Assembly: GCA_016930215.1 (NCBI GenBank)
Contig: JAFGHH010000292.1
Span: 1-38,573, forward strand
Reading direction: 5' to 3'
From: Deltaproteobacteria bacterium
GTDB taxonomy: Bacteria > Myxococcota_A > Polyangia > DRWM01 > JAAZOP01
Length of the DNA stretch: 38,573 nucleotides
The notes beneath the pieces were generated by a model. It was not told the origin of the DNA. It saw only the letters and a program-made list of their open reading frames with translations, and searched no databases. The position numbers and the translations under genes are program-made. Position 1 is the stretch's first letter. Each line of letters begins with the position of its first letter. Below are positions 22,293-30,266 of the stretch, one piece after another.

Positions 22293-23978
22293 TCAGCGAC
22301 CGGGCGTCCTCGGAATCATCGGCGAACCTCCGTCCGGCTCGCCGAGTCCCGCGTCCAGGCCGTGCGCCTCCAGCAGGCAGCGTCGCGTCCGACGACGGAC
22401 CTCCTCCGTGGCCGGGAGATCCCCGGCCAACTCGTAGTTCAACCCGTTGCACACGGACAGCTCGAGCCCCGCTCGAGCGCAGGTCTCCTGCCACAGACGC
22501 ATGGTGTCTCTTCCCAGGGGCGGCTTCCCGGTACGCCGTGTCTCGTCGCTGACCGCGCAGATGAAGTCGGCCTGGACGCGGACCCACCGCGCGCGCCGCT
22601 GTTCCGGCGTGAGGTCTTCCGGCGCGACGACCTGCGCGGGAGCCGCAGCGGCGGGACCGGCGGGCGCGCCGTCGGTCGCGGCCGACGCCGCGGCGGGTCC
22701 GGGCGGCGCACCGTCGGGTCCGGCGGCGGCACCCCGCGGGTCGTCGCCGGCCTGCGCCGCGAGGAACCAGACGGCGGCGACGGCGACGCCGAGCACGAGC
22801 AGGCTGCCCAGCAGCCACGGCCAGGTCGGCGGTCGCTGCGGGGCGAGGCTCGGGGCGGCGGCCGGGACCGTCGGCGACCCGGTCGCCGGCGGGACGGTCC
22901 AGGGCCCCGGCCTCCCGGGGTCCGACCCGAGGCTCGCCGTGCCGAGAGTCCCGGGGAACGGCGGCCCCTGGGCCGGCGCCCACGAGGGCGTCGGTCCGCT
23001 CGCCGGCGACCAGTCGGGCACGCGGCCGCCGAGCGGCGCATCGGGGGTCGACATCACGGAGGCGGCCGCTTCGACCGTCGGGTCGGACGGCGGCGCGACG
23101 GCGGTCGCACCGGCGGCGGCCCGTCCGGGCTCCGCGGGCGCCAGCGCGGCCTTGAACGCGGCGACGTCCGCGAACCGCTCCGCCGGGTTCTTGGCCAGGG
23201 CGCGCAGCACGGCGGCGCCGAGCCGCGGCTCGATCTCGGGCCTGTACGCGGCCGGCGGGACAGGCGTCTGCTGCAGGATCGACGTCAGCGTGGTGGCGAG
23301 GTCGGGGGCGTCGAACGGCACGCGCCCCGTCAGGCACTCGTAGAGAATCACGCCGGCGGCCCACAGGTCGGCGCGCCGGTCGACGTCGCGCCGGCCCAGC
23401 ACCTGCTCGGGAGACATGTAGCGGGGCGTCCCGAGCAGCATGCCGGTGCGGGTGAGGTGCTGGGCGCGCGGGTCGTCCTTGGCCTTGGAGATCCCGAAGT
23501 CGAGAAGCTTGACGTCGTCGCGGGCGCCGGGCTCGCCGAGCAGGAACACGTTGTCCGGCTTGAGGTCCCGATGGACGATTCCGGCCGCGTGCGCCGCGGC
23601 CAGCCCGTCGAGGATCTGGCCGGCAAGGTCGATCGCCCGGGCGAGCGGCAGCGGGCCGTGGGACTCCAGCTCCGCCGACAGCGACCGGCCCTGGAGGAAC
23701 TCCATCACGAGGTACGGCGCGCCGCCGGGGGTGCGGCCGACGTCGAGGACATCGACGATGTGCCGGCTGCCGATGCGTGCCGCGGCCTGTGCCTCCTGCT
23801 GGAAACGCGCCAGCGCCGTCGGGTCCGACACCAGCTCGGGACGCAGCAGCTTGACCGCGAAGGGCCGTCCGAGCTGCACGTGCTCGGCCCGCCAGACGTA
23901 CCCCATGCCGCCGGCGCCGAGCGGGGCGGTCAGCCGGTACTTGCCCTCGAGGACCAGGCCGGTGAAGTCGGGCTGCAC
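22293..23978 (-). CDS. Transmembrane Ser/Thr protein kinase with exported Cys-containing tail
   Basis: About 561 aa from the GTG at 23978, 11 bases after the upstream stop with GGGAG in between; the 1386-aa ORF upstream is a shadow. Kinase domain at residues 12-270: GAGGMGYVW glycine loop, FAVKLLRPE (VAIK Lys), HRDLKPDN catalytic loop, DFGISK, GTPRYMSPEQVL. A Pro/Ala/Gly-rich linker (about 275-400) leads to one membrane helix (WPWLLGSLLVLGVAVAAVWFLA), a second Ala/Pro stretch and a small outer domain with several Cys (FICAVSD, TCARAG, VCNGLN, RCLL). There are no PASTA repeats. It likely senses an envelope signal and phosphorylates cytoplasmic targets. It is cotranscribed with the extensin-like gene, suggesting a link to the cell wall. 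Confidence 0.9.
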   Translation of the reverse strand: MQPDFTGLVLEGKYRLTAPLGAGGMGYVWRAEHVQLGRPFAVKLLRPELVSDPTALARFQQEAQAAARIGSRHIVDVLDVGRTPGGAPYLVMEFLQGRSLSAELESHGPLPLARAIDLAGQILDGLAAAHAAGIVHRDLKPDNVFLLGEPGARDDVKLLDFGISKAKDDPRAQHLTRTGMLLGTPRYMSPEQVLGRRDVDRRADLWAAGVILYECLTGRVPFDAPDLATTLTSILQQTPVPPAAYRPEIEPRLGAAVLRALAKNPAERFADVAAFKAALAPAEPGRAAAGATAVAPPSDPTVEAAASVMSTPDAPLGGRVPDWSPASGPTPSWAPAQGPPFPGTLGTASLGSDPGRPGPWTVPPATGSPTVPAAAPSLAPQRPPTWPWLLGSLLVLGVAVAAVWFLAAQAGDDPRGAAAGPDGAPPGPAAASAATDGAPAGPAAAAPAQVVAPEDLTPEQRRARWVRVQADFICAVSDETRRTGKPPLGRDTMRLWQETCARAGLELSVCNGLNYELAGDLPATEEVRRRTRRCLLEAHGLDAGLGEPDGGSPMIPRTPGR

Positions 23979-23989
23979 GCGCTCGCTCC

Positions 23990-24793
23990 CTACCGCAGGT
24001 AGAACCGCTCGTCCCCCGGCCGCACGTCCCAGTGGAAGTGGTTGCGGTGCCCCGCATTGTAGTTCGGGGTGATCACCGTGGACAGCACGTGCGCCTCGAA
24101 AAGCCGACAGGCCACCTCGCGCAGCACGCGCGCCCGCTCGCCGTCCGGCTCGGCCCCCGCACAGGTTTCCCGGTCCCCCTGGAGCTCGTAGTCGTCCTCG
24201 ACCACCAGCTCGGTCCCGTCGTCCAGCGTCAGCGCGTAGACGTCCAGCGCGAGGCCGAAACGGTGGTAGCTCTTGAGCGAGAAGCGCGCGGGCGGGCCGA
24301 CGCGCACGCGGGCCACGCCGGACTCCCGCAGCAGGCGCGCCAGCTCCGGCAGCCGGATCGCCAGCTCGCACCCGACCTCGATGGCCTCGGAGCGGCGGGA
24401 GCTCTGGAACGCGACGCCCTCCACCGGACCCGCGATCCGCACCTGCGCCGACATGCGGCAGGCCCGATCGGCGCGCGGCCAGTCGCGGCCGTCCGCCGCC
24501 AGGGCCGCCAAGCACTCCTCGAGCGGCCGGGCGGGCGGCATCCGCTCGCGGTCGGTCTCCCACACCTCGTGCGCGTGGCCCTGGCGCATGTTGCCGAAGA
24601 ACTCGCGGACCATCGCCCAGGCCCGCTCCGCGTCCTCGGGCGTCCGCACGGCGATGGCGCGCCACGGGGCGTACCACGGAGCCTGCTCGGCATCCTGGGC
24701 CGCGGACCGACCGGCCGCCAAGGCGAGGACGGCGGCGCACCACACCGCAAATCGTGCGCTCCGTCCTCGCCCGCTGACCGTTCCGTGACGCAT
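23990..24793 (-). CDS. Exported extensin-like C-terminal/M15-type peptidase-fold protein
   Basis: 267 aa from the ATG at 24793; the ORF-track start at 24955 would run through the regulatory region. A signal peptide (ARFAVWCAAVLALAAGRSAAQ) is followed by a domain with CELAIRLPELARLL, SLKSYHRFGLALDVYALTLDDG and TPNYNAGHRNHFHWDV, the H-x6-D and HxH arrangement of extensin-like C-terminal and D-Ala-D-Ala carboxypeptidase-like zinc proteins. Four to five Cys may form disulfides. It probably acts on or binds peptidoglycan in the periplasm. Its stop is 11 bases before the kinase gene, so the two share a transcript. Its upstream region carries the 11-bp phased repeat array, part of which overlaps its first codons if 24793 is the true start. 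Confidence 0.82.
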   Translation of the reverse strand: MRHGTVSGRGRSARFAVWCAAVLALAAGRSAAQDAEQAPWYAPWRAIAVRTPEDAERAWAMVREFFGNMRQGHAHEVWETDRERMPPARPLEECLAALAADGRDWPRADRACRMSAQVRIAGPVEGVAFQSSRRSEAIEVGCELAIRLPELARLLRESGVARVRVGPPARFSLKSYHRFGLALDVYALTLDDGTELVVEDDYELQGDRETCAGAEPDGERARVLREVACRLFEAHVLSTVITPNYNAGHRNHFHWDVRPGDERFYLR

Positions 24794-24910
24794 TCCGGAA
24801 GCCCTCGTGACACGCTCCCGACGCCCCGTTGACCCTCCGGGGACCGTCCGGTGACCCGCTCCGCCGCATGCTCGGACTCGCCCCGCGGCCGGTCCATTCT
24901 GCCGCGGGAC
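24774..24910. repeat. 11-bp phased GAC/TGAC direct-repeat array (possible regulator sites)
   Basis: In the divergent region between the extensin-like and radical SAM genes, GAC recurs in exact 11-bp phase at 24776, 24787, 24809, 24820, 24831, 24842, 24853, 24875 and 24908. Five of these are TGAC (24775, 24786, 24808, 24830, 24852). The fuller unit is roughly gTGACcgctcc. Spacing of one helical turn fits tandem binding by an OmpR/PhoB-family regulator (pho boxes are 11-bp direct repeats); a regulator of that class is encoded at 27499. The link is inferred. Confidence 0.6.
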
Positions 24911-24923
24911 GGGGAGAAAGACG

Positions 24924-26462
24924 ATGGCGAAGATCTGGATCGCGCGCGTCCGCACGAACCACGAGCTGGCGTGGCGGGTTCCGCCGCTGTTGCGCCGCGG
25001 TGCCCGTGCGTTGCGGCTGGGCTACATCGACCGCATCCTGAGCAGCATCGACGGCAAGCCGTTCCTGGCGCAGATGACGACGTACTACCTTGCGGCCCTG
25101 GGAGAGGCGACGGCGCGCGCGCGCGGGGTCGAGCACGAGTTCCACGTGGTCGAGGCGCCGGAGGCCTCGCTGCACATCCCGGACGACGCGGACGCGGTGC
25201 TGTTCACGGTCAACACGACGGCTGCGCTTGCGACCTACCGTGTGGCCGACGAGCTGCGTCGGCGCGGCATCCCGGTGGTGCTGGGCGGGATCCACGTCAC
25301 GATGCTGCCCGAGGAGGCGGCCGGGCACGCCGACGGCATCGCCACGGGGGAGGCCGAGGCGGTGTTCGACGAGCTGCTGGACGACCTCGAGCGGGTCGGG
25401 CGGCCCCGTCCGATCTACCGCGGCGGGCGCGTCGAATCGCTGGCCGGCCTGCCGCGGCCGTGCTGGCCGCGTCCCGAGGAGGACGACGTCTGTCCGTGGG
25501 TCATCCCGGTGCAGACCAGCCGCGGCTGCCGCAACGCCTGCGCCTTCTGTTCGACCACGCGCCACCAGGGGGCGCACCGGCGCCACCGTCCGGTGGAGGA
25601 CATCGTGGCCGAGATCCGGGCCTACCAGGAGAGCGGGTTCTACAACGGCGACAAGGCGTTCTTCTTGACGGACAACAACTCGGTATCCGACACGGACCAC
25701 CGTCACGGCCTGCGCGACACGACCTACGCCAAGCGCCTGTTCCGCGCCCTGGCGCCGCTGGGCGTCACCTGGTCGGGCCAGGGCGAGATCTCCGTCGCCG
25801 ACGACCCCGAGCTGCTCGACCTGCTCGCGGCGGCCGGCTGCCGCAACCTGCTGGTCGGCTTCGAGTCGCTCGACCAGGCCAACCTCGGCAACGTCGGCAA
25901 GGTCGGCAACCGCGTGGAGGACTACGTGCGGCGGATCGAGGCGCTGCACCGCCACAACATCCGCCTGATCGGGTGCTTCATGCTCGGCCTGGACCACGAC
26001 ACCCCGGCGGTCTTCGACCGCACGGCCGAGTTCGTGCAGCGCTGGATCGACATCCCGCAGATCTCCGTGCTCACGCCGTTCCCGGGCACCGCCCTCTACG
26101 CGCGGTTCGAGCGCGAGGGCCGGATCCTGAGCCGGGACTGGAGCCGCTACGACATCACGCACGTGGTCTACCGCCCCAAGCGGATGAGCCCCGACGAGCT
26201 GGAGCAGGGCTACCGCGACGTGCTGCGCCGGGTGTTCTCCTGGCCGAACATGGTCGGCCGCAGCACCCGCAACGCCCTGCACGGAACGGACCCCGGCATC
26301 CACCGGCCTTCGACCTGGGACCGCTGGGTCTCGACCCTCGCGCCCAACCTGGTCTACGGCTCCCTGGGCTGGGTCGACCCCGAGGACGCGGAAGCTGCGC
26401 GGACGCACCGCGCGAGGAGCGAGTCCGTCCGCCCCGCGGCCGACGCCGGTCACGCGGCCTGA
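24924..26462 (+). CDS. B12-binding-domain-type radical SAM protein
   Basis: 512 aa, ATG with GGGGAG upstream. The N-terminal 170 residues form a Rossmann-like cobalamin-binding-type domain (VLFTVNTTAALATYRVADELRRRGIPVVLGGIHVTMLPEEAAGHADGIATGEAE). The radical SAM core has TSRGCRNACAFCSTT (C-x3-C-x2-C, binds the 4Fe-4S cluster), then FFLTDNNSV, VTWSGQGEISV, LLVGFESLDQANL and SVLTPFPGTALYARFEREGRI, typical of the Elp3-like core of this class. The DxHxxG motif that binds B12 base-off is not evident, so cobalamin use is uncertain. Relatives act in hopanoid, pigment and methylation chemistry; the substrate here is unknown. It is transcribed away from the 11-bp repeat array. Confidence 0.88.
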   Translation: MAKIWIARVRTNHELAWRVPPLLRRGARALRLGYIDRILSSIDGKPFLAQMTTYYLAALGEATARARGVEHEFHVVEAPEASLHIPDDADAVLFTVNTTAALATYRVADELRRRGIPVVLGGIHVTMLPEEAAGHADGIATGEAEAVFDELLDDLERVGRPRPIYRGGRVESLAGLPRPCWPRPEEDDVCPWVIPVQTSRGCRNACAFCSTTRHQGAHRRHRPVEDIVAEIRAYQESGFYNGDKAFFLTDNNSVSDTDHRHGLRDTTYAKRLFRALAPLGVTWSGQGEISVADDPELLDLLAAAGCRNLLVGFESLDQANLGNVGKVGNRVEDYVRRIEALHRHNIRLIGCFMLGLDHDTPAVFDRTAEFVQRWIDIPQISVLTPFPGTALYARFEREGRILSRDWSRYDITHVVYRPKRMSPDELEQGYRDVLRRVFSWPNMVGRSTRNALHGTDPGIHRPSTWDRWVSTLAPNLVYGSLGWVDPEDAEAARTHRARSESVRPAADAGHAA

Positions 26463-26503
26463 CTCCCCGGGCGACCGGCGTACCGCGCGAGCGAGCCCCC
26501 GGG

Positions 26504-26532
26504 TTGAGCGTGCCGCCGCCCTGGGACATACT
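26504..26532 (+). promoter_or_regulatory. Promoter for the histidine kinase-response regulator operon
   Basis: TTGAGC (26504-26509), 17-base spacer, CATACT (26527-26532); four of six at each box. The leader to the ATG at 26564 would be about 25 bases and contains AGGAG at 26545. Confidence 0.45.
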
Positions 26533-26563
26533 CCCTCCCGGCATAGGAGCCGGACGTCGAGTC

Positions 26564-27502
26564 ATGGGTCGCCGGGAAGAGCTGCCGTACCTTTCGCAGA
26601 CCAGGATCCTGCTGCTGCTGATCCTCGGCGTGCTCACCCCCGTCGGGCTGATGTCCGCGGCCGGCGTGGTCGCCATCGTCGTCGGCGGCGGCATCGGGTC
26701 GATCGTCGTCGGCATCCTGGTCGTCAGCTTCGCCCTGGCGACCCTCGGCGCCGGCACCGCACTGCTGGTGATCTTCCAGCGCCGCACCCGCCTGGCGCAC
26801 CAGCAGGTGACGTTCCTGACCAACGTGACCCACGAGCTGCGCACGCCGCTGGCGGCGATCCGCCTCTACGGCCAGACGCTGCAGCTCGAACGGACCGAGG
26901 ATCCGGAGACGCGTCGGCAGTGCGTCGACGCGATCCTGCGGGAGACCGGACGCCTCGGACAGCTCGTCGACCGCGTGCTCGAGTGGCGCCGCATCGCCGA
27001 GGGCCGCCGCGTGTACCAGAAGCAGCGCGGCCGCATCGACGGCGCGGTGGACGAGGCGCTGACGAACTTCCAGGGGCTGCTGGCCGCCGGCGAGGTCGAG
27101 CTGCGGCAGGAGCGCTCGGCGACCCGCGAGGCGTACATCGACCAGCCGGCGCTGGCCGAGGCGGTGCTCAACCTGCTGGTCAACGCCCACAAGTACACCG
27201 GCGAGACGAAGCACATCGCGCTGCACACGCGCGACGTGGACGGCGGCGTGGAAATCGCCGTCGAGGACAACGGCGTCGGCATCCCCGAGAGCGAGCAGGC
27301 CCGCATGTTCAAGCCGTTCCGGCGCGGCGACGACCGGTTGCGTTCCCAGGCCTCGGGCGTCGGCATCGGCCTGTCGATCGTCCGCGACGTCACCCGCGCC
27401 CACGGCGGCAAGGTCCGCGTCGTCAGCGAGCCCGGCCGCGGCTCGACCTTCACCATCTTCCTGCCGGCGGCACCGCCGGCCGACACGGGAGGCAAGTCGT
27501 GA
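26564..27502 (+). CDS. Sensor histidine kinase without a large sensor domain
   Basis: 312 aa from the ATG at 26564 (the ORF track merges it with an upstream shadow). Two adjacent membrane segments (ILLLLILGVLTPVGLMSAAGVVAIVVG and SIVVGILVVSFALATLGAGTALLVIF) have almost no loop between them, so sensing is probably within the membrane or through a partner. H-box NVTHELRTPLAAIRLYG, N-box LNLLVNAHKYTGE, G1 VEDNGVGIPE, F-box MFKPFRRGDD and G2 GVGIGLSIVRDV are all present, so it should autophosphorylate on the His of THELRTP. It overlaps the response regulator gene by four bases (GTGA), so the two form a cognate pair. Confidence 0.93.
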   Translation: MGRREELPYLSQTRILLLLILGVLTPVGLMSAAGVVAIVVGGGIGSIVVGILVVSFALATLGAGTALLVIFQRRTRLAHQQVTFLTNVTHELRTPLAAIRLYGQTLQLERTEDPETRRQCVDAILRETGRLGQLVDRVLEWRRIAEGRRVYQKQRGRIDGAVDEALTNFQGLLAAGEVELRQERSATREAYIDQPALAEAVLNLLVNAHKYTGETKHIALHTRDVDGGVEIAVEDNGVGIPESEQARMFKPFRRGDDRLRSQASGVGIGLSIVRDVTRAHGGKVRVVSEPGRGSTFTIFLPAAPPADTGGKS

Positions 27503-28209
27503 CCTCGAAGCTGGTTCCGGGTCCCGAAGGCGAGAAGATCCTGATCGTCGAGGACGACCGTTCGCTCCGCGACGGACTCGCGCTGAACCTCAAGGCCGGC
27601 GGCTACCAGGTACTCACCGCCGGCGACGGCCCCGAGGGTCTGCGGCGCGCCTTCGACGACGCTCCCGACCTGCTCGTCCTCGACATCATGCTCCCCGGCC
27701 TCTCCGGCCTGGAGATCCTCCAGGAGCTGCGCGAGCGGCAGGTCGAGGTCCCGGTGCTGATCCTCTCGGCCCGCGACCAGCTGCCCCAGAAGCTCGAGGG
27801 CTTCGGGCTCGGTGCGGACGACTACGTCACGAAACCCTTCGACCTCAAGGAGCTGCTGGCCCGGATCGACGCCGCCCTGCGCCGCCGGCGGCTCAAGCAG
27901 CGCGAGGAGGCCACGCTGTCCTTCGCCGACGTGGTGCTCGACTTCCACGCCCGCACCGTCTCCCGCGGCGGCAAGGACGTCCCGATGACGCCGCGCGAGT
28001 TCGAGCTGCTGGCGCTGCTGGTCCGGAATCCGCGCAAGGCCTTCGCCCGCGAGCAGATCCTGCGCGAGGTGTGGGGCTACGAGTACGAGGGCACCACGCG
28101 GACCGTCGACAACTTCGTCGTCTCTTTGCGGCAGAAGCTCGAGCGGGACCCGCAGAATCCGCGCTACCTGGTCACCGTCCGCACCGTCGGCTACCGCTTC
28201 GATCCCTGA
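27499..28209 (+). CDS. OmpR/PhoB-family response regulator
   Basis: 236 aa, GTG overlapping the kinase stop. Receiver domain: ILIVEDDRSLRDGL (acidic pair), LLVLDIMLPGLSG (phospho-acceptor Asp), ILSARD and VTKPFD (conserved Lys). C-terminal winged helix: PMTPREFELLALLVRNPRKAFAREQILREVWGYEYEGTTRTVDNFVVSLRQKLERDPQNPRYLVTVRTVGYRF, the Trans_reg_C type that binds direct repeats spaced by about one helical turn. Targets are unknown; the 11-bp array at 24774-24910 is a candidate, and the LolC/E-like gene immediately downstream may be another. Confidence 0.94.
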   Translation: MTSKLVPGPEGEKILIVEDDRSLRDGLALNLKAGGYQVLTAGDGPEGLRRAFDDAPDLLVLDIMLPGLSGLEILQELRERQVEVPVLILSARDQLPQKLEGFGLGADDYVTKPFDLKELLARIDAALRRRRLKQREEATLSFADVVLDFHARTVSRGGKDVPMTPREFELLALLVRNPRKAFAREQILREVWGYEYEGTTRTVDNFVVSLRQKLERDPQNPRYLVTVRTVGYRFDP

Positions 28210-28248
28210 CCCGCCGCGGTTCCTCGCGCGCCGGCGGAGGCCCGGCTG

Positions 28249-28277
28249 TTGACCGCACGGCGTCCGGCTGCTACCAA
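28249..28277 (+). promoter_or_regulatory. Promoter of the LolC/E-like gene, probably leaderless
   Basis: TTGACC (28249-28254), 17-base spacer, TACCAA with TG one base upstream (28272-28277), seven bases, ATG at 28285. The same TTG is the ORF-track start and has GGAGG seven bases upstream, so an alternative reading is translation from TTG 28249. Confidence 0.45.
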
Positions 28278-28284
28278 CCGGCCG

Positions 28285-30243
28285 ATGCGCGCGTACGCGA
28301 TCCGGATTGCCGTCCGCTACCTGCTCGCCAAGAAGAAGGCGTTCGTCTCCTTCATCACGGTGATGGCGGTCGTCGGCGTGGCGATCGGCGTCGCGGCCCT
28401 GACCACGATCATCGGCGCCTCCTCGGGCCTCCAGGGGGCGATCACCGACAAGGTCGTCGGCGTGAACTCGCACGTCCTGGTGATGACCGGCGGCTGGGAG
28501 TTCGACCGGTACGAGGACGTCGTCCGCCTGTCCCAATCGATCCCCGGCGTGGCCGGCGCCGCCCCGTTCGTGATCAACGAGCGGATGCTGCTGAAGGGCG
28601 CGCGCACCCACGGGATCCTCGTCAAGGGCGTCGAGCCCGAGCGCTCCGGCCTGGTCCTCGACGTCGCCCGCCAGATCACCCGCGGGGACGGCCGCCCCGG
28701 CAGCCTCGAGGACCTCCGCCCGTCCGCGAACGCGGAGCGGCGCCTGGCCGAGCGCACGGCGGACGGCTCCGCGGCTTCGCACTCGTCCGGCGACCCGTTC
28801 GACGTCTGGGAGGGGCTCGACACGGGCGAACTTCCGCTCCCGGGACCGGGCGCCGCGGAGGACGGTCGGCCGCCGCCGACACCCGCACCGACAGAGCCCG
28901 CGTCGGAGGACGACCCGCCTGCGAGCCCCGCGCCCGAGGCGACGCGTCGGCCGGCAGCGTCGCCGCCGGTCCCGCCCGCCTTCCGCTCGCTGCTGCTTGC
29001 CGCCCTGCCCGGGCGGTTGCCCGCGGAGGACGATGCCGGCCACGACGCGGAGGCCGTGTCCGAGGCGGGCGGTGCGGAGGCCGCGCCGCCGCTCCCCGAG
29101 CTCGCCACCGTCGCGCCGCCGGGGAGCGGCCGCGTCGCGTCCGGCGGGCGGACCTCCGAGGACCTGTTCCACGACAGCGCCTACGACCCGTCGCTGTTCG
29201 ACGCGCCGCGCGACGAGCCCGATCCGCTGACGCACATCCTCGAACAGCAGGGGAACGACGTGGTCGGCACGACCGGGGACGCCGCGGCGCTCCCGACGAT
29301 CGTCGTCGGGCGCACGCTGGCGGAGAACCTGGGGATCGAGGTGGGGGACGTGGTCAAGATCGTCTCCCCGTCCGGCAGCCTCGGTTTCGGCTTCGGCGCG
29401 CACTCCGGGCCCTCGGACGTCGCGTTCCAGGTCGCCGGGATCTTCTACTCGGGGTTCAACGAGTACGACAGCCGGATGGTCTACATCCACCTGCACGAGG
29501 CGCAGGCGATGTTCCAGCGCGGGGACACGGTGACGGGCGTCGAGCTGCGGCTGGACGACCTGGAGCGGGCCGACGCCGTCGCCGACGAGCTGCGCGGGCT
29601 GCTGGCGGCCTACGACACGATCGAGGGGCTGCAGGGGGTGCGGGGCGGGTTCCTGCGCAGCGGCGCCGCCTGGGACCGCTTCCCCAGCCGGCGCTGGCTG
29701 CCGCGTCGGACGGCGGCGCTGGCGGTCCTGCCGGCCACCCTGCTGGCCGACGCCACGCACCAGGCGGCCTACCGGGTGATCACCTGGAAGGAACTGAACA
29801 AGAACCTGTTCACCGCCCTGTGGATCCAGAAGGTCGTGTTGACGATCGTGCTGGCCGTCGTCGTGGGCGTCGCCGCCTTCAACATCGTCTCCACGCTGAT
29901 CATGATCGTGCTGGAGAAGAAGAAGGAGATCGCGATCCTCAAGTCGATGGGCTCGCCGGACGGCGACGTGCGGACGGTGTTCGTGACCGTCGGCACGGTG
30001 ATCGGCCTGGTCGGGCTGTCGATCGGCCTGGCCCTGGGCTACGGGATCTCGGCCGCCCTGCGCGCCTACGCCTGGCCGTTGGACCCCAAGGTCTACATGA
30101 TCGACCACCTGCCGGTGGACGTCCGCCTGTTCGACTACGTCGCCTGCGCCGCCATCGCCTTCGGCATCTGCCTGATCGCCACCCTGATCCCCTCCTGGCG
30201 CGCCTCCCGGATGCGGCCCGTGGAAGGCCTGCACTACGAGTGA
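28285..30243 (+). CDS. LolC/LolE-family ABC permease with a large low-complexity periplasmic insertion
   Basis: 652 aa from ATG 28285 (664 from TTG 28249). N-terminus AIRIAVRYLLAKKKAFVSFITVMAVVGVAIGVAALTTIIGASSGLQ is the classic LolC/E opening. The periplasmic domain follows (GAAPFVINERMLLKG ... ILVKGVEPE), then resumes at PTIVVGRTLAENLGIEVGDVVKIVSPSG. Three C-terminal helices are present (LTIVLAVVVGVAAFNIVSTLIMIV, VFVTVGTVIGLVGLSIGLALGYG, VACAAIAFGICLIATLIPSW) with KKKEIAILKSMGS. Family members are about 400-415 aa; here some 190 residues rich in Pro, Ala, Ser, Glu and Asp are inserted in the periplasmic part. The family extracts lipoproteins for outer-membrane delivery. No lolD is nearby. 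Confidence 0.88.
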   Translation: MRAYAIRIAVRYLLAKKKAFVSFITVMAVVGVAIGVAALTTIIGASSGLQGAITDKVVGVNSHVLVMTGGWEFDRYEDVVRLSQSIPGVAGAAPFVINERMLLKGARTHGILVKGVEPERSGLVLDVARQITRGDGRPGSLEDLRPSANAERRLAERTADGSAASHSSGDPFDVWEGLDTGELPLPGPGAAEDGRPPPTPAPTEPASEDDPPASPAPEATRRPAASPPVPPAFRSLLLAALPGRLPAEDDAGHDAEAVSEAGGAEAAPPLPELATVAPPGSGRVASGGRTSEDLFHDSAYDPSLFDAPRDEPDPLTHILEQQGNDVVGTTGDAAALPTIVVGRTLAENLGIEVGDVVKIVSPSGSLGFGFGAHSGPSDVAFQVAGIFYSGFNEYDSRMVYIHLHEAQAMFQRGDTVTGVELRLDDLERADAVADELRGLLAAYDTIEGLQGVRGGFLRSGAAWDRFPSRRWLPRRTAALAVLPATLLADATHQAAYRVITWKELNKNLFTALWIQKVVLTIVLAVVVGVAAFNIVSTLIMIVLEKKKEIAILKSMGSPDGDVRTVFVTVGTVIGLVGLSIGLALGYGISAALRAYAWPLDPKVYMIDHLPVDVRLFDYVACAAIAFGICLIATLIPSWRASRMRPVEGLHYE

Positions 30244-30266
30244 CCGGCCCGGCGGGCTCGCCTCGA

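Noticed and set aside
23979-26453. N-terminal 825 residues of the minus ORF 22293-26453
   Set aside because: Antisense to the radical SAM gene and out of frame with the extensin-like gene; no family motifs. The kinase starts at 23978.
28249-28284. TTG start for the LolC/E-like gene
   Set aside because: It has GGAGG upstream and cannot be fully excluded, but the same TTG fits a -35 box and the ATG at 28285 matches the family N-terminus better.
26866-30234. 1122-aa minus-strand ORF
   Set aside because: Antisense of the histidine kinase, regulator and LolC/E genes, all strongly supported; composition is shadow-like.
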